Source: Clostridiaceae bacterium (GTDB lineage Bacteria; Bacillota; Clostridia; Clostridiales; Clostridiaceae). From it: a stretch of 64,000 bases of DNA. Positions 1 to 8,930 of this stretch are shown here, piece after piece (position 1 is the first letter of the stretch; each line of letters opens with the position of its first letter). The stretch covers positions 682,001 through 746,000 of the forward strand of contig CABIZX010000001.1 in the NCBI GenBank assembly GCA_902363375.1, given 5' to 3'. The notes under the pieces were generated by a model, which searched no databases, was not told the origin of the DNA, and was given only the letters and a program-made list of their open reading frames with translations. The position numbers were made by a program, and so were the translations under genes.

Positions 1-1
1 A

Positions 2-472
2 GAAATTGCATCTTCAGAAGTTTACGATGAGGCTGTAAAGGTTATGACCACGTTAAATAAATATGCTGGGGAAATTATTGTAGATTATGACATAAATGCA
101 TGTACAGATATTACTGGCTTTGGAATAATGGGTCATGGTTATGAGATGGCATCAGCCTCTGATATAACCATAAGATTATTTAAAGATAAAATTCCAGTTA
201 TTAAAGGAGCTAGAGAATATGCTGAGATGGGTTTAGTACCTGCTGGAACTTATAATAATAAAGGATATTTAGAGGGAAAATATCATTTAAAAGATACCCC
301 AGAATGGTTAGAAGATATTTTGTTTGATCCGCAAACTTCAGGAGGACTATTAATTTCTACTCCTAAGAATCAAGTTGAATCTATGATGAAAAGGTTAATG
401 GAGTTAGATATAAAACCAGCTATAATTGGTGAGGTAATTGAAAAGAGTGACGTACCTCTAATTGTAGAGTAA
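2..472 (+). CDS. selD: Selenide, water dikinase (selenophosphate synthetase), 3' part
   Basis: C-terminal part of the enzyme that makes selenophosphate from selenide and ATP, the selenium donor for selenocysteine synthesis. The reading frame is open from base 2, so the gene begins outside the window. About 156 residues remain, including the DITGFGIMGHG segment and DPQTSGGLL, both typical of the C-terminal AIRS-type domain of SelD. The N-terminal catalytic Cys/Sec and glycine-rich loop are upstream, so it cannot be seen whether this SelD is itself a selenoprotein. selA follows after a 42-base gap with no terminator, so co-transcription is likely. Confidence 0.95.
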   Translation, partial: EIASSEVYDEAVKVMTTLNKYAGEIIVDYDINACTDITGFGIMGHGYEMASASDITIRLFKDKIPVIKGAREYAEMGLVPAGTYNNKGYLEGKYHLKDTPEWLEDILFDPQTSGGLLISTPKNQVESMMKRLMELDIKPAIIGEVIEKSDVPLIVE

Positions 473-514
473 AATTACTCATATCTTATTAAATTAGTGC
501 ATAGGAGAAGTTAT

Positions 515-1897
515 ATGAATAAGGAATTATTAAGAAAACTACCTAAGATAGATGAACTTTTGAAACTTAAATCAGTAAATCAATTAATAGAAGATAACTC
601 TAGGACTATAGTGTTAGAATCCTTAAGAGAAGCTATAGAATTTTATAGAAATGGTATATTAAAAGGTAGCATAGATAGTTTAAATACAGAACAGGTATTA
701 GATTTTGCTATTCACACTTTAGAAATCAAAAATAAAATGCATCTAGAAAGAGTTATAAATGCTACGGGAACTGTTATACATACCAATTTAGGTCGTTCTA
801 TTTTAAGCAAAAAAGCCATGGAAAATGTATTAACAGTAGCAGGAAGCTATAATAATCTAGAATATGACATAGAAAGTGGTAAAAGAGGATCTAGATACTC
901 CCATATAGAGGAGATTATAAAAAAGGTTACAGGGGCAGAAGCAGCTATGGTAGTAAATAATAATGCTGCTGCTATAATGCTAGTTTTAGATACTCTTGCT
1001 AAAGGAAAAGAGGCTATAGTATCAAGAGGAGAACTAGTAGAAATAGGCGGTTCCTTTAGAATACCAGAAGTTATGAAGTTTAGTGGAGCAGAGTTAGTAG
1101 AAATAGGAACTACCAATAGAACTCACCTATATGACTATGAGAATAACATAACAGAAAATACAGGAGTACTTTTAAAGGTACATACCTCTAATTTTAAAGT
1201 TCTTGGTTTCACAGAAGGAGTATCCTTAGAAGAACTTGTAGAACTAGGAGAAAAGCATGAAATTCCAGTTGTAGAGGATATAGGTAGTGGAGTATTAATA
1301 GACTTTACAAAGTATGGTTTTACCTATGAACCTACTGTTCAAGAGAGCATAAAAAAAGGCATCGATGTAATAACATTTAGTGGTGATAAAATGTTAGGAG
1401 GTCCACAGGCTGGTATTATTGCAGGAAAAAAGAAATATATAGATATGATGAAGAAAAATCAATTAACTAGGGCTCTAAGAGTAGATAAAATGACTTTAGC
1501 TGCTCTAGAAGGTACCTTAAAATATTATATAGATGAAAAAGAGGCAGTGGATAATATTCCATCTCTAAACATGATTCTGATGCCTAAGGAAGAGGTAAAG
1601 AAAAAATGTATACTTCTTAAGCGAAAGCTTCAAAATAAAACTAACTCCTTTAAGTTTTATATAGACAAGGGAGAATCTATGGTAGGTGGAGGTTCAATGC
1701 CTACAGAAAAGATAGAAACCTATGTAATTAAGGTTACCAGTGACAAGTTTTCACCAGAGGAGATGGAAAGAAAACTTAGATTAGGAGAAACTCCATTAAT
1801 AGCTAGAGTTTATAATAATGAATTAGTTTTAGATGGAAGAACTTTATTTAAGGAAGATTTTGATGAAATAGTGCAGTGTTTCAAGGCTGTAGAATAA
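515..1897 (+). CDS. selA: L-seryl-tRNA(Sec) selenium transferase
   Basis: PLP-dependent cytosolic enzyme that converts Ser-tRNA(Sec) to Sec-tRNA(Sec) using selenophosphate. The 460 residues are close to the usual length of about 463. The PLP-lysine motif [12 protein letters not shown] places the lysine at residue 292, and the [15 protein letters not shown] segment near residue 85 is typical of SelA. An in-frame GTG lies at 497, but AGGAG at 503-507 has normal spacing to ATG 515, so that start is chosen. It lies between selD and selB, and the three with the tRNA downstream form a complete Sec synthesis and decoding cassette. Confidence 0.96.
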   Translation: MNKELLRKLPKIDELLKLKSVNQLIEDNSRTIVLESLREAIEFYRNGILKGSIDSLNTEQVLDFAIHTLEIKNKMHLERVINATGTVIHTNLGRSILSKKAMENVLTVAGSYNNLEYDIESGKRGSRYSHIEEIIKKVTGAEAAMVVNNNAAAIMLVLDTLAKGKEAIVSRGELVEIGGSFRIPEVMKFSGAELVEIGTTNRTHLYDYENNITENTGVLLKVHTSNFKVLGFTEGVSLEELVELGEKHEIPVVEDIGSGVLIDFTKYGFTYEPTVQESIKKGIDVITFSGDKMLGGPQAGIIAGKKKYIDMMKKNQLTRALRVDKMTLAALEGTLKYYIDEKEAVDNIPSLNMILMPKEEVKKKCILLKRKLQNKTNSFKFYIDKGESMVGGGSMPTEKIETYVIKVTSDKFSPEEMERKLRLGETPLIARVYNNELVLDGRTLFKEDFDEIVQCFKAVE

Positions 1898-1952
1898 ATT
1901 ATTAGAAACAGTGCATAGTTAGAAGTCGCTTTGAAAGGATGAATTTAAATAG

Positions 1953-3860
1953 ATGAAGCATATAATTATAGGTACTGCTGGGCATATAGACCATGGTAAA
2001 ACTACTTTGATTAAGGCTCTCACAGGAAGAGAAACAGATACTCTGCAAGAAGAAAAAAATAGGGGTATATCCATAAACTTAGGATTTACCTATTTTGACT
2101 TACCTTCTGGAAGAAGAGCTGGAATAATAGATGTACCAGGTCACGAAAAATTTATCAAAAATATGTTAGCGGGAATAAGCAGTATAGATGTAGTATTACT
2201 TGTGATAGCTGCAGATGAAGGAATAATGCCTCAAACAAGAGAACACTTTGAGATATTAAAACTTTTAAATATAAAAAAAGGTATAGTTGTGTTAACAAAG
2301 TCAGACTTAGTTGAAGCTGATTGGCTAGATATGATAAAGGAAGATATAAAGGATGAGTTCAAAGATACATTTTTAGAGGATGCACCTATTCACGCTGTAT
2401 CATCTAAAACTAAGATGGGATTTGAAGATCTTATTAATGATATAGATAAATTGACAGAAGAGGTAGAAGCAAAAGATACAGAAGGACACTTTAGATTACC
2501 AGTGGATAGATCCTTTAGTATAAGTGGTTTTGGTACAGTGGTTACTGGAACTATAATAAGTGGAAAAGTATCCTTAGGTGATACTGTAGAAGTATATCCA
2601 TCTAAGGTTAAAGCAAAGGTTAGAGGGATACGAGTTCATGATGTGCCTTCTGAAGTAGGAGAAGCAGGACAACGTTGTGCTATAAACCTTGCAAATGTTA
2701 AAGTGTCAGAAGTACAAAGGGGTAATGTGGTAGCTAAAGAAGATATAATGGAGCCATCATTAATTATAGATTGTAAGTTGTATCACATAAAACATGCAGA
2801 AAAATCTATAGTTAACCGACAAAGAGTAAGATTATATCATGGAACAGAAGAAATAATATGTAGAATTGTACCTTTAGATAAAGAAGAAATTGAACCTGGT
2901 CAGTGGGCTTATGTGCAACTTAGATTAGAAAAGCCAATTACAGCTCAAAGAAATGATAGATATATTATAAGAACATATTCTCCTATGAATACTATAGCGG
3001 GGGGAATAATAATAGAGCCTAATGCAAAAAAATCTAAAAAAATCACAGATGAATACTTAGAAGAATTAAAGTTAAAAGAAAGTGGTAAATCTACTAATAT
3101 CCTAGAAAATACAGTGAAAAATCTAAGTGATACATATCCAGATAAGATAGCTATATTAAAAAGTCTAGGAAAAAATATGGATAATATTGAAGAAGAGTTA
3201 GTAGCTTTAGAGACTGAAGGTAAATTAATAAGACTAGGTGAGAAGGATAGCAGTATATTTATTCACCAAGATTTCTTAAAAGAAAAAACTAAGGAGATAA
3301 AATCTTTATTGGAGGATTTCCACAAAAAGAATCCATTGAAATTTGGAATGTCTAAGGAAGAAGTTAAAAATAAAATTTTCACTAAGAAATTAAAGCAAAA
3401 GAATTATGATGAAATATTAAATATGCTAATAGAAAAGAAGACAATAAAGGTTAGTGAAAGGTTTATATCTCTATATGATTTTAATGTAACCTTAAATAAA
3501 GATCAGGAGAGAATCAAAAACTTTATAATAAATGAATATAAAAAGTTAAAGTTTACGCCTCCTAAGTATACAGACTTGGTTCAAGGAGAAAAAGATAAGA
3601 CTGGATTTAAAATGGTATATGAACTTCTACTAGACGAAGAAGTTTTAATTAAATTAAATGAAGACTGTACTCTTTTAAAGACAGATTATGAGGATGCAAA
3701 GGATAAAATAAGAAATTATATCCTTGAAAATGGCTCTATATCAGCAGCTATAGCTAAAGAGATTTTTGAAAGTAACAGAAAATATACCATAGCTATACTA
3801 GAGCATTTTGATAGTATAAAATTCACTAAACGTGTAGAAAATGATAGGGTAATGTATTAA
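1953..3860 (+). CDS. selB: Selenocysteine-specific elongation factor SelB
   Basis: GTPase that carries Sec-tRNA(Sec) to the ribosome at UGA codons marked by a SECIS hairpin. The 635 residues show the N-terminal G domain: P-loop [10 protein letters not shown] at about residues 10-19, DVPGHEKF for G3 and TKSD for G4. EF-Tu-like domains II and III follow, then a long C-terminal part (about 380-635) matching the winged-helix repeats that bind SECIS RNA. A GAAAGGA site lies about 12 bases before ATG 1953. No in-frame TGA with Sec context was recognised in any gene of this window, so the client selenoproteins lie elsewhere. Confidence 0.95.
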   Translation: MKHIIIGTAGHIDHGKTTLIKALTGRETDTLQEEKNRGISINLGFTYFDLPSGRRAGIIDVPGHEKFIKNMLAGISSIDVVLLVIAADEGIMPQTREHFEILKLLNIKKGIVVLTKSDLVEADWLDMIKEDIKDEFKDTFLEDAPIHAVSSKTKMGFEDLINDIDKLTEEVEAKDTEGHFRLPVDRSFSISGFGTVVTGTIISGKVSLGDTVEVYPSKVKAKVRGIRVHDVPSEVGEAGQRCAINLANVKVSEVQRGNVVAKEDIMEPSLIIDCKLYHIKHAEKSIVNRQRVRLYHGTEEIICRIVPLDKEEIEPGQWAYVQLRLEKPITAQRNDRYIIRTYSPMNTIAGGIIIEPNAKKSKKITDEYLEELKLKESGKSTNILENTVKNLSDTYPDKIAILKSLGKNMDNIEEELVALETEGKLIRLGEKDSSIFIHQDFLKEKTKEIKSLLEDFHKKNPLKFGMSKEEVKNKIFTKKLKQKNYDEILNMLIEKKTIKVSERFISLYDFNVTLNKDQERIKNFIINEYKKLKFTPPKYTDLVQGEKDKTGFKMVYELLLDEEVLIKLNEDCTLLKTDYEDAKDKIRNYILENGSISAAIAKEIFESNRKYTIAILEHFDSIKFTKRVENDRVMY

Positions 3861-3910
3861 TAGATAAAAAAATCAAGTATTAGGGATTTTAATACTTGAT
3901 TTTTTATCTA
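3861..3910 (+). terminator. Terminator after selB
   Basis: Near-perfect inverted repeat of about 21 bp starting directly after the selB stop (arms around TCAAGTATTA and TAATACTTGA, loop GGGATT). The outer arms are A- and T-rich, giving T-tracts on both strands, so it could act in both directions. Confidence 0.85.
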
Positions 3911-3945
3911 TTACATCTTATAATACCAAGTGTAGGAAATAATAT

Positions 3946-4042
3946 GGGAGTAGATAGGTGCTGGTGTGCCTGCCGGTCTTCAAAACCGAGTTGCCGTGCT
4001 AAGACCACGACGGGTGAGTTCGATTCTCACATATTCCCGCCA
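3946..4042 (+). tRNA. selC: tRNA-Sec (anticodon UCA)
   Basis: This 97-base gene has an encoded CCA. The anticodon loop CTTCAAA at 3978-3984 gives anticodon TCA (3980-3982). Hallmarks of tRNA-Sec are an 8-base acceptor arm (GGGAGTAG with ATATTCCC), a long D stem (AGGTGC/GTGCCT), a large variable arm (about 3990-4013) and a T arm GTGAG-TTCGATT-CTCAC. It sits directly after selB, as expected. Three pairs look non-canonical: G-A at the base of the acceptor arm, C-A at the first anticodon-stem pair and C-A within the variable arm. Confidence 0.93.
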
Positions 4043-4056
4043 AATTAATATATGTA

Positions 4057-4109
4057 TAAGGATTTAAATGAGTTTATTTAATTCATTTGAGTCCTTATTT
4101 CTTTTTTTG
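4057..4109 (+). terminator. Terminator after tRNA-Sec
   Basis: Hairpin with arms AAGGATTTAAATGA and TCATTTGAGTCCTT (two G-U pairs as RNA), followed by a T-rich tail with seven consecutive T. Confidence 0.8.
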
Positions 4110-4440
4110 TAAATCAGATATGCACCAGGTTAAGAACGCAAACAATTAAAATAAAAACCTAAAGATAGGTTTCTAAGTAAGGAAAATGTTATTTAAAAGT
4201 TAAATAAACATTATAATGGTTTTAGTAAGAAATGCGAAGTAGGTAGAAGAATTAAATTAGTATCTATTTAAAATTTAAATATTTTAAACAGATAAAATTT
4301 TAAAAGGTTCCATATATAAATTTTTACCTAAAATATATATGTAGGATAATTTCAATTAATTAAACTTGAAATAAATAGTAAATAACTCTAATATAAAAAT
4401 TAAGAATAACGTAAATTTAAAGGTTATAGGAGTGAAGAAT
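4110..4440. other. Gene-free AT-rich spacer
   Basis: About 330 bases between the selC terminator and the creatininase-family gene. I see only a small hairpin (AACCTA/TAGGTT around 4157-4174) and AT-rich near-palindromes. There is no open reading frame with a ribosome site and no recognisable RNA or promoter strong enough to call. Confidence 0.5.
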
Positions 4441-5163
4441 ATGCATATTGTAAATTATACCTCAGACAACTTTAAAGCAAAGAGTTTAGATACTATAATT
4501 ATTCCTATAGGATCTGTAGAAGCTCATGGTCATCATTTACCTCTAGGAACAGATATATTCTCTCCAAGATTATTTTGTGAGATTATAGAGGAGAAAATTG
4601 GGGATAGTATTTGGATTGCACCAGAGATTCCCTATGGAAATAGCCATGATTTATCCATATATCCAGGTACAGTTACTATGCCTTCTGAAGTTATGGCAGA
4701 ATATATTTTTCATGTGGGTAAAAGCTTTTATAACAATGGGATTAAAAATATAGTGTTTTTAAATGGACATGGAGGAAATATTACAGCCTTAAATCTAGCA
4801 GGAGAAAAATTAGTGGAAATTGGAGCCGTAGTTGCTACCATAAACTGGTGGATGGACTTTTCAAAAGAAATATTAACAATAACGGAGGGACAAGGTCATG
4901 GCGGGGAAGATGAAACTTCAGCTATTTTATGGTATGATGAATCACTAGTTCATATGGACAAAGCTACTAAAAATGAGAAGTTTCAACTTTATCCTGCAAA
5001 ATTTCAACAAAGAGGAGAAATTATTTTTGAAAATGCTATAACGGGGGATGGAACTTTAGGTTCTAAAGAAAAGGGAGAAAAAATATTTAAGTTAGTTTCA
5101 GAAAAAATCATAGAAAGAATAAGACTTATTCAAAGAAGAAAATATTTTGAGATATTAGAGTAG
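4441..5163 (+). CDS. Creatininase-family amidohydrolase
   Basis: A 240-residue protein of the creatininase / creatinine amidohydrolase superfamily, metal-dependent hydrolases of cyclic amides. Motifs include GSVEAHGHHLPLGTD (about residues 27-41), the metal-site NGHGGN and the later GHGGEDETS. Family members also include formamide hydrolases of riboflavin/F420-type pathways and mycofactocin MftE-like proteases, so the substrate cannot be named. ATG 4441 is chosen because AGGAG at 4428-4432 has good spacing to it, whereas the in-frame GTG at 4432 overlaps that site. It stands alone between a spacer and its own terminator. Confidence 0.88.
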   Translation: MHIVNYTSDNFKAKSLDTIIIPIGSVEAHGHHLPLGTDIFSPRLFCEIIEEKIGDSIWIAPEIPYGNSHDLSIYPGTVTMPSEVMAEYIFHVGKSFYNNGIKNIVFLNGHGGNITALNLAGEKLVEIGAVVATINWWMDFSKEILTITEGQGHGGEDETSAILWYDESLVHMDKATKNEKFQLYPAKFQQRGEIIFENAITGDGTLGSKEKGEKIFKLVSEKIIERIRLIQRRKYFEILE

Positions 5164-5187
5164 GTATTTAAATTTATAATATAAAGT

Positions 5188-5230
5188 AAAGAAAGATGTA
5201 GGACCAAGCTGGCTCTTCATCTTTCTTTGT
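5188..5230 (+). terminator. Terminator after creatininase-family gene
   Basis: Hairpin with arms AAAGAAAGATG and CATCTTTCTTT around a loop of about 19 bases containing an AGC/GCT mini-stem. The T-tract lies within the 3' arm. Confidence 0.7.
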
Positions 5231-5245
5231 ATAAGCATATAGACT

Positions 5246-5353
5246 TTAATCTATAGCTAATTGATTTTTATCATTAATATAAATGCAAATAGTTATAGAT
5301 TAAGGAATTCTAATTTTTACATGGTGGAAAAGTTCCATGTAAATTATGAATTC
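5246..5353. repeat. Two adjacent inverted repeats upstream of comEC
   Basis: First hairpin: TTAATCTATA (5246-5255) with TATAGATTAA (5294-5303). Second: GAATTC plus TAATTTTTACATGG (5305-5324) with CCATGTAAATTA plus TGAATTC (5334-5353). They lie back to back in the 358-base spacer before comEC, with no T-tract behind them. The rest of the spacer, up to 5521, shows nothing else recognisable. Confidence 0.6.
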
Positions 5354-5521
5354 ACTTTAAAAAACTTATAAATTTTAGGATTATCTAAATTATAGACAAA
5401 GAATATAGAGTTTAAACGCGTTATACGTATGTTTAGGAGAATAATTTAAAATATACCAATAATATTCCATAAATTTGAATTGTAGTAGCATAGTATGTCA
5501 ATGATATTACAAGGTGATGTT

Positions 5522-7306
5522 ATGGATAAATCAATGGTTCAAATATGTATAGGAGCAATTTTTGGATGCACTATATACTTTCTTTATAATTATATGGGAA
5601 TAATACCAACTCTAGGTTTTATAATAATTTATTTAGTTTTATTAAAAAAAGATTTCAATAAAAACTTAGCTCTTATAATAATGGGGTTTTCTATTTTATT
5701 TCTTATAAATTGCATTATATACTTTTATGGAGCAAATATAGATACCAATGTTAAATGTAGAATAGTAGATCAAGGAAGGAATTATTATATAGGCAGCTTA
5801 CAAAATAGAAAAATCAAAATTTTTTCTCAGAATAAAAATCTTCAATTGGGAAGACAGTACATATTAAAGGGAGATTTTAAAAGAAAGGTAGACTACAGTA
5901 GAGGAATTATAGGTGATTATGATTTAATTTCTTCTAGCCCTTTGAAGGAAGATTTGATATATAGGGGATATATGCTAAAAAATCAGCTTTATAATAAGCT
6001 ACTTACAACTACAGATTCAGAAGGAGCTGCAATTATATTAGCTGTAAGTGGTGGAGATGACAGTTATATTGACTATGATAAGAGAGATGAGTTCAGTATA
6101 CTAGGAATATCCCATATAATAAGTGTATCTGGACTACATGTATCTTTAATTTATCAAGTGCTCCAAGGTATAATTGGATATAAATTAGGGCTAGTAGTAC
6201 TTTTATTTTACGTAATTTTCACTGGAGGTAAAAGTGCAACCTTTAGGGCATTTATAATGATACTTTTATTAGTATTAGGTCCTAAGATAAAAAAGACTTA
6301 CGAAGGAGTATCTGCCTTATCTTTTGCAGCATTTATATTACTTTTGATGAAGCCCTATTACATATTAGATGTAGGATATGTTCTTAGCTTTTTAGCGGTA
6401 CTAGGAATTTTTACTTTAAATAATAAGATAAAAAGGAGACTCTATAAGCTACCAGAATTCTTATCTTCTTCACTTAGCTTAACCATTAGCTCTATGGTCT
6501 TTACAACTCCATATATAATATTTATATTTAATAATGTAAGTCTAGGAGGATTTATTTCTAATTTACTTTTGATTCCATTTTATACGTTCTTATTAGTACT
6601 AGGGAATCTTCTTTTTGTGTTAATTAAAATTCCCACAGCATTTAATTTTTTGTCCTTAATGGCCAATTCAGTATTACTTATAATTAATACCATGGAGGAG
6701 TTTTTAACTAATATTTTACCCTTACCTTTAGAATTCACTTACATGGAAGGGGTTATGATTCTTTCATTATACCTTAGTTATATATTAATAAGAAAAGGGA
6801 AAAAGTCTTTGAAATATTTACCTATATTTCTATTTCTATTGACTGTAAAAGAACAATACACAATTTATCCAGAAATAAATTTTATAGCTGGAAAAAACAC
6901 AGATATTGTAGAGATAAATTATGGAATTAAAAGAATAATGATTAGTCCAGAAAAGGTAAAGTTAAAATATGTATATGAAAATCATGGTGATTTAGATAGG
7001 ATTTATGATGAATTTGAAGATAATATGAGTCTAAAGTTGTCAAATAAATGTGATATAAATATAAATGATACAGATAATAAAATAGTCTTATCCATAAATC
7101 AAAAAGGAAAAATTAGTAATATAATTATAGATAGGAATTATGAAAATGAAGCCAAACAGTGCTGCTATGCAAGCAAATCCTCATCAAGCAAGTTAAATTA
7201 TGATATAATAAGGATTAATAGAAAAAGAGAAGAAGTTAATCTAGGACGTTATTATGAGAATTATAAACTTATTGGAGGAAAATTGTATCATAATTATGTT
7301 CACTAG
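5522..7306 (+). CDS. comEC: ComEC/Rec2-type competence membrane protein, no visible metallo-beta-lactamase domain
   Basis: Integral membrane protein of the ComEC/Rec2 family, which forms the channel for single-stranded DNA uptake. The 594 residues comprise an N-terminal membrane pair, a soluble region (about 50-140, OB-like position), and a polytopic competence domain with the signature GISHIISVSGLHVSL near residue 195 and about eight further hydrophobic segments to about 450. The last 120 residues are hydrophilic and lack the HxHxDH metal motif of the usual C-terminal domain; B. subtilis ComEC is about 776 residues. ATG 5522 is preferred over ATG 5495 because AAGGTGAT (5511-5518) fits it. 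holA follows closely, the usual comEC-holA order. Confidence 0.88.
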   Translation: MDKSMVQICIGAIFGCTIYFLYNYMGIIPTLGFIIIYLVLLKKDFNKNLALIIMGFSILFLINCIIYFYGANIDTNVKCRIVDQGRNYYIGSLQNRKIKIFSQNKNLQLGRQYILKGDFKRKVDYSRGIIGDYDLISSSPLKEDLIYRGYMLKNQLYNKLLTTTDSEGAAIILAVSGGDDSYIDYDKRDEFSILGISHIISVSGLHVSLIYQVLQGIIGYKLGLVVLLFYVIFTGGKSATFRAFIMILLLVLGPKIKKTYEGVSALSFAAFILLLMKPYYILDVGYVLSFLAVLGIFTLNNKIKRRLYKLPEFLSSSLSLTISSMVFTTPYIIFIFNNVSLGGFISNLLLIPFYTFLLVLGNLLFVLIKIPTAFNFLSLMANSVLLIINTMEEFLTNILPLPLEFTYMEGVMILSLYLSYILIRKGKKSLKYLPIFLFLLTVKEQYTIYPEINFIAGKNTDIVEINYGIKRIMISPEKVKLKYVYENHGDLDRIYDEFEDNMSLKLSNKCDININDTDNKIVLSINQKGKISNIIIDRNYENEAKQCCYASKSSSSKLNYDIIRINRKREEVNLGRYYENYKLIGGKLYHNYVH

Positions 7307-7347
7307 AATAAATATTGCAGTTAATTTATGGAGTGGAGGAATTTTCT

Positions 7348-8373
7348 TTGATAACCTTAGAACAGTTTGAAAAAGACTTAAAAGAGAATAAACTAAAGAA
7401 TTGTTATATATTTTGTGGTTCGGATGAAGAACTTATAAAGACAAGTATTAAAAAAATAAGAAGTTTAAAGATTGATGAAAATTTTGCTGATTTTAATTAT
7501 AATAAGATTTCAGGAGATAAGCTAGATATAGATAATTTAATAAATAATTGTGAGACTATACCTTTTATGAGTGATAATAGGATGGTTGAAATATTTAGAG
7601 CTAATTTTTTAAGAGATGGAAAGGGTGAAGATAGAGGAAAGGATATAGATAACCTTAGAAATTATTTAAAGGATATGCCCACATATACCTTTTTAGTTAT
7701 GTACTATGTTTTTGAAGATGATAGAGAGAAACTTAGTAATAAAGTAAAAAAACTTCAAAATGTATGTGAGGTTGTAAAAATTGATAAGCTAAAGGGGATG
7801 GGTTTTCAGAGTAAAGTGAAATCAATATTTGAAGAAAAAGGGAAGTCCATAGGAAAAAGTGAGCTTGGATATTTTTGCTCTATCATTGAAAATAATATGA
7901 GTATAGTAAATAATGAAGTAGAAAAGCTTATTTTATATACTGAGGGACGGGAGATAACTAGAGAAGATATAATAAAGATGTCTCCTTATGAAAAGGAGAA
8001 TGATATATTTAACTTAGTATCCTATCTTTCAGAAAGAAATATAAAAGCAGCTATAGATACTTTAAATCAATTGATATATAGAGGTGAAAAGCCACCTAAG
8101 ATTTTATCCATGATAGAGCGTCAATTTAAACTTTTATTTGCGCTTAGGATAAAGGTTGGAAAAGGTGTTAGAAAAGAAGAAATCGTAAAGGAATATGGTT
8201 TAAATCCATATATTGCTGATAAAATGATACTTCAAAGTAAAAAGTTCTCTGAAGAAGCTTTAAAGAAAAATATAGAAATTTGTATTAATACAGAGAATGA
8301 TATAAAGAGTAAATCTGTTGATCAAAAGAATGCTATTGAGATGTTGATGGTTAAAACTATGATGAATAGATAG
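7348..8373 (+). CDS. holA: DNA polymerase III delta subunit
   Basis: Clamp-loader delta subunit, which opens the beta clamp during DNA replication. The 341 residues match the family length. The N-terminal AAA+-like fold contains NCYIFCGSDEEL near residue 20, and the C-terminal part has the helical region (KPPKILSMIERQFKLL) typical of HolA. The start is TTG at 7348, with GGAGGA at 7335-7340 at ideal spacing; the longer frame from TTG 7315 includes that site and is rejected. The gene converges on rpsT and may share its terminator. Confidence 0.92.
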   Translation: MITLEQFEKDLKENKLKNCYIFCGSDEELIKTSIKKIRSLKIDENFADFNYNKISGDKLDIDNLINNCETIPFMSDNRMVEIFRANFLRDGKGEDRGKDIDNLRNYLKDMPTYTFLVMYYVFEDDREKLSNKVKKLQNVCEVVKIDKLKGMGFQSKVKSIFEEKGKSIGKSELGYFCSIIENNMSIVNNEVEKLILYTEGREITREDIIKMSPYEKENDIFNLVSYLSERNIKAAIDTLNQLIYRGEKPPKILSMIERQFKLLFALRIKVGKGVRKEEIVKEYGLNPYIADKMILQSKKFSEEALKKNIEICINTENDIKSKSVDQKNAIEMLMVKTMMNR

Positions 8374-8390
8374 TAAATAAATTTAATAAT

Positions 8391-8426
8391 CTCAAAAAAA
8401 ATAAATAACCGGTGGAAACACCGGTT
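8391..8426 (-). terminator. Terminator of rpsT
   Basis: Perfect 8-bp GC-rich stem AACCGGTG-GAAA-CACCGGTT (8407-8426). On the minus strand it is followed by a T-rich tract (complement of the A-run near 8394-8406). It may also stop holA transcription from the + strand, where the tail is weaker. Confidence 0.9.
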
Positions 8427-8433
8427 TAATTTA

Positions 8434-8700
8434 TTAAGCAGATAATCCATTTAATTTAGCTGCTAATCTAGATTTTTTCTTAGCTGCTTTATTCTTATGT
8501 ATTATGCCTTTAGAAGCAGCCATGTCAAGGGCTTTAACTACTTTTTTAAAGTTTTCTTGAGCAGCAGCAACGTCTTTGCTAGCTACAACAGCTTCAAATT
8601 TCTTTATAGTTGTCTTTAAAGAAGACTTTATCATAGTGTTTCTCATAGTTTTAGCTTGAGTAACTTTGATTCTTTTTTTAGCTGACTTAATGTTTGCCAT
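8434..8700 (-). CDS. rpsT: 30S ribosomal protein S20
   Basis: This 88-residue, lysine/alanine-rich primary binder of 16S rRNA is a component of the 30S body. The start [11 protein letters not shown] and the C-terminal [15 protein letters not shown] are characteristic of S20. The frame is open ten codons further upstream, but GGGGGTGA directly before codon MANIK fixes the start at 8700. It is transcribed alone, opposite to its neighbours. The leader (8701-8778) can form a small hairpin at 8740-8759 (GCAG...CTGC), possibly a regulatory element, which I infer only from its pairing. Confidence 0.97.
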   Translation of the reverse strand: MANIKSAKKRIKVTQAKTMRNTMIKSSLKTTIKKFEAVVASKDVAAAQENFKKVVKALDMAASKGIIHKNKAAKKKSRLAAKLNGLSA

Positions 8701-8784
8701 TATTAATTCACCCCCTTGTAGTTTTATCATCTCTCAGCGGCAGCTTTGGGGAAGTCTGCTTACGAGTTTCATATAACAAAAGCT

Positions 8785-8813
8785 ATTATAACATTAAATT
8801 ATAAGTACTTCAA
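8785..8813 (-). promoter_or_regulatory. Sigma-A promoter of rpsT
   Basis: On the minus strand: -35 TTGAAG (8808-8813), a 17-base spacer, -10 TATAAT (8785-8790). It would give a leader of about 78 bases before the S20 start. Confidence 0.8.
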
Positions 8814-8930
8814 GTAGAATTTACCTTTAACCTTATTAGTATATGAAAGAAACTTTGGGAAAAGCTAAATATATAAATTAGTATTTATAAAAATAATATG
8901 GAAAGTCATATAAATTGAGGTGTAACTGAA

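Noticed and set aside
847..1116. Open frame of 89 codons on the minus strand inside selA
   Set aside because: It lies wholly antisense to a well-supported gene, has no ribosome site and shows composition typical of a reverse shadow. The same applies to many similar minus-strand frames, for example 9179-9454, 15537-15839, 19550-19810 and 28777-29067.
4432..4440. GTG start for the creatininase-family gene
   Set aside because: This codon overlaps the AGGAG ribosome site; ATG 4441 has correct spacing.
5495..5521. Longer comEC start at ATG 5495
   Set aside because: The ribosome site AAGGTGAT lies downstream of it and fits ATG 5522.
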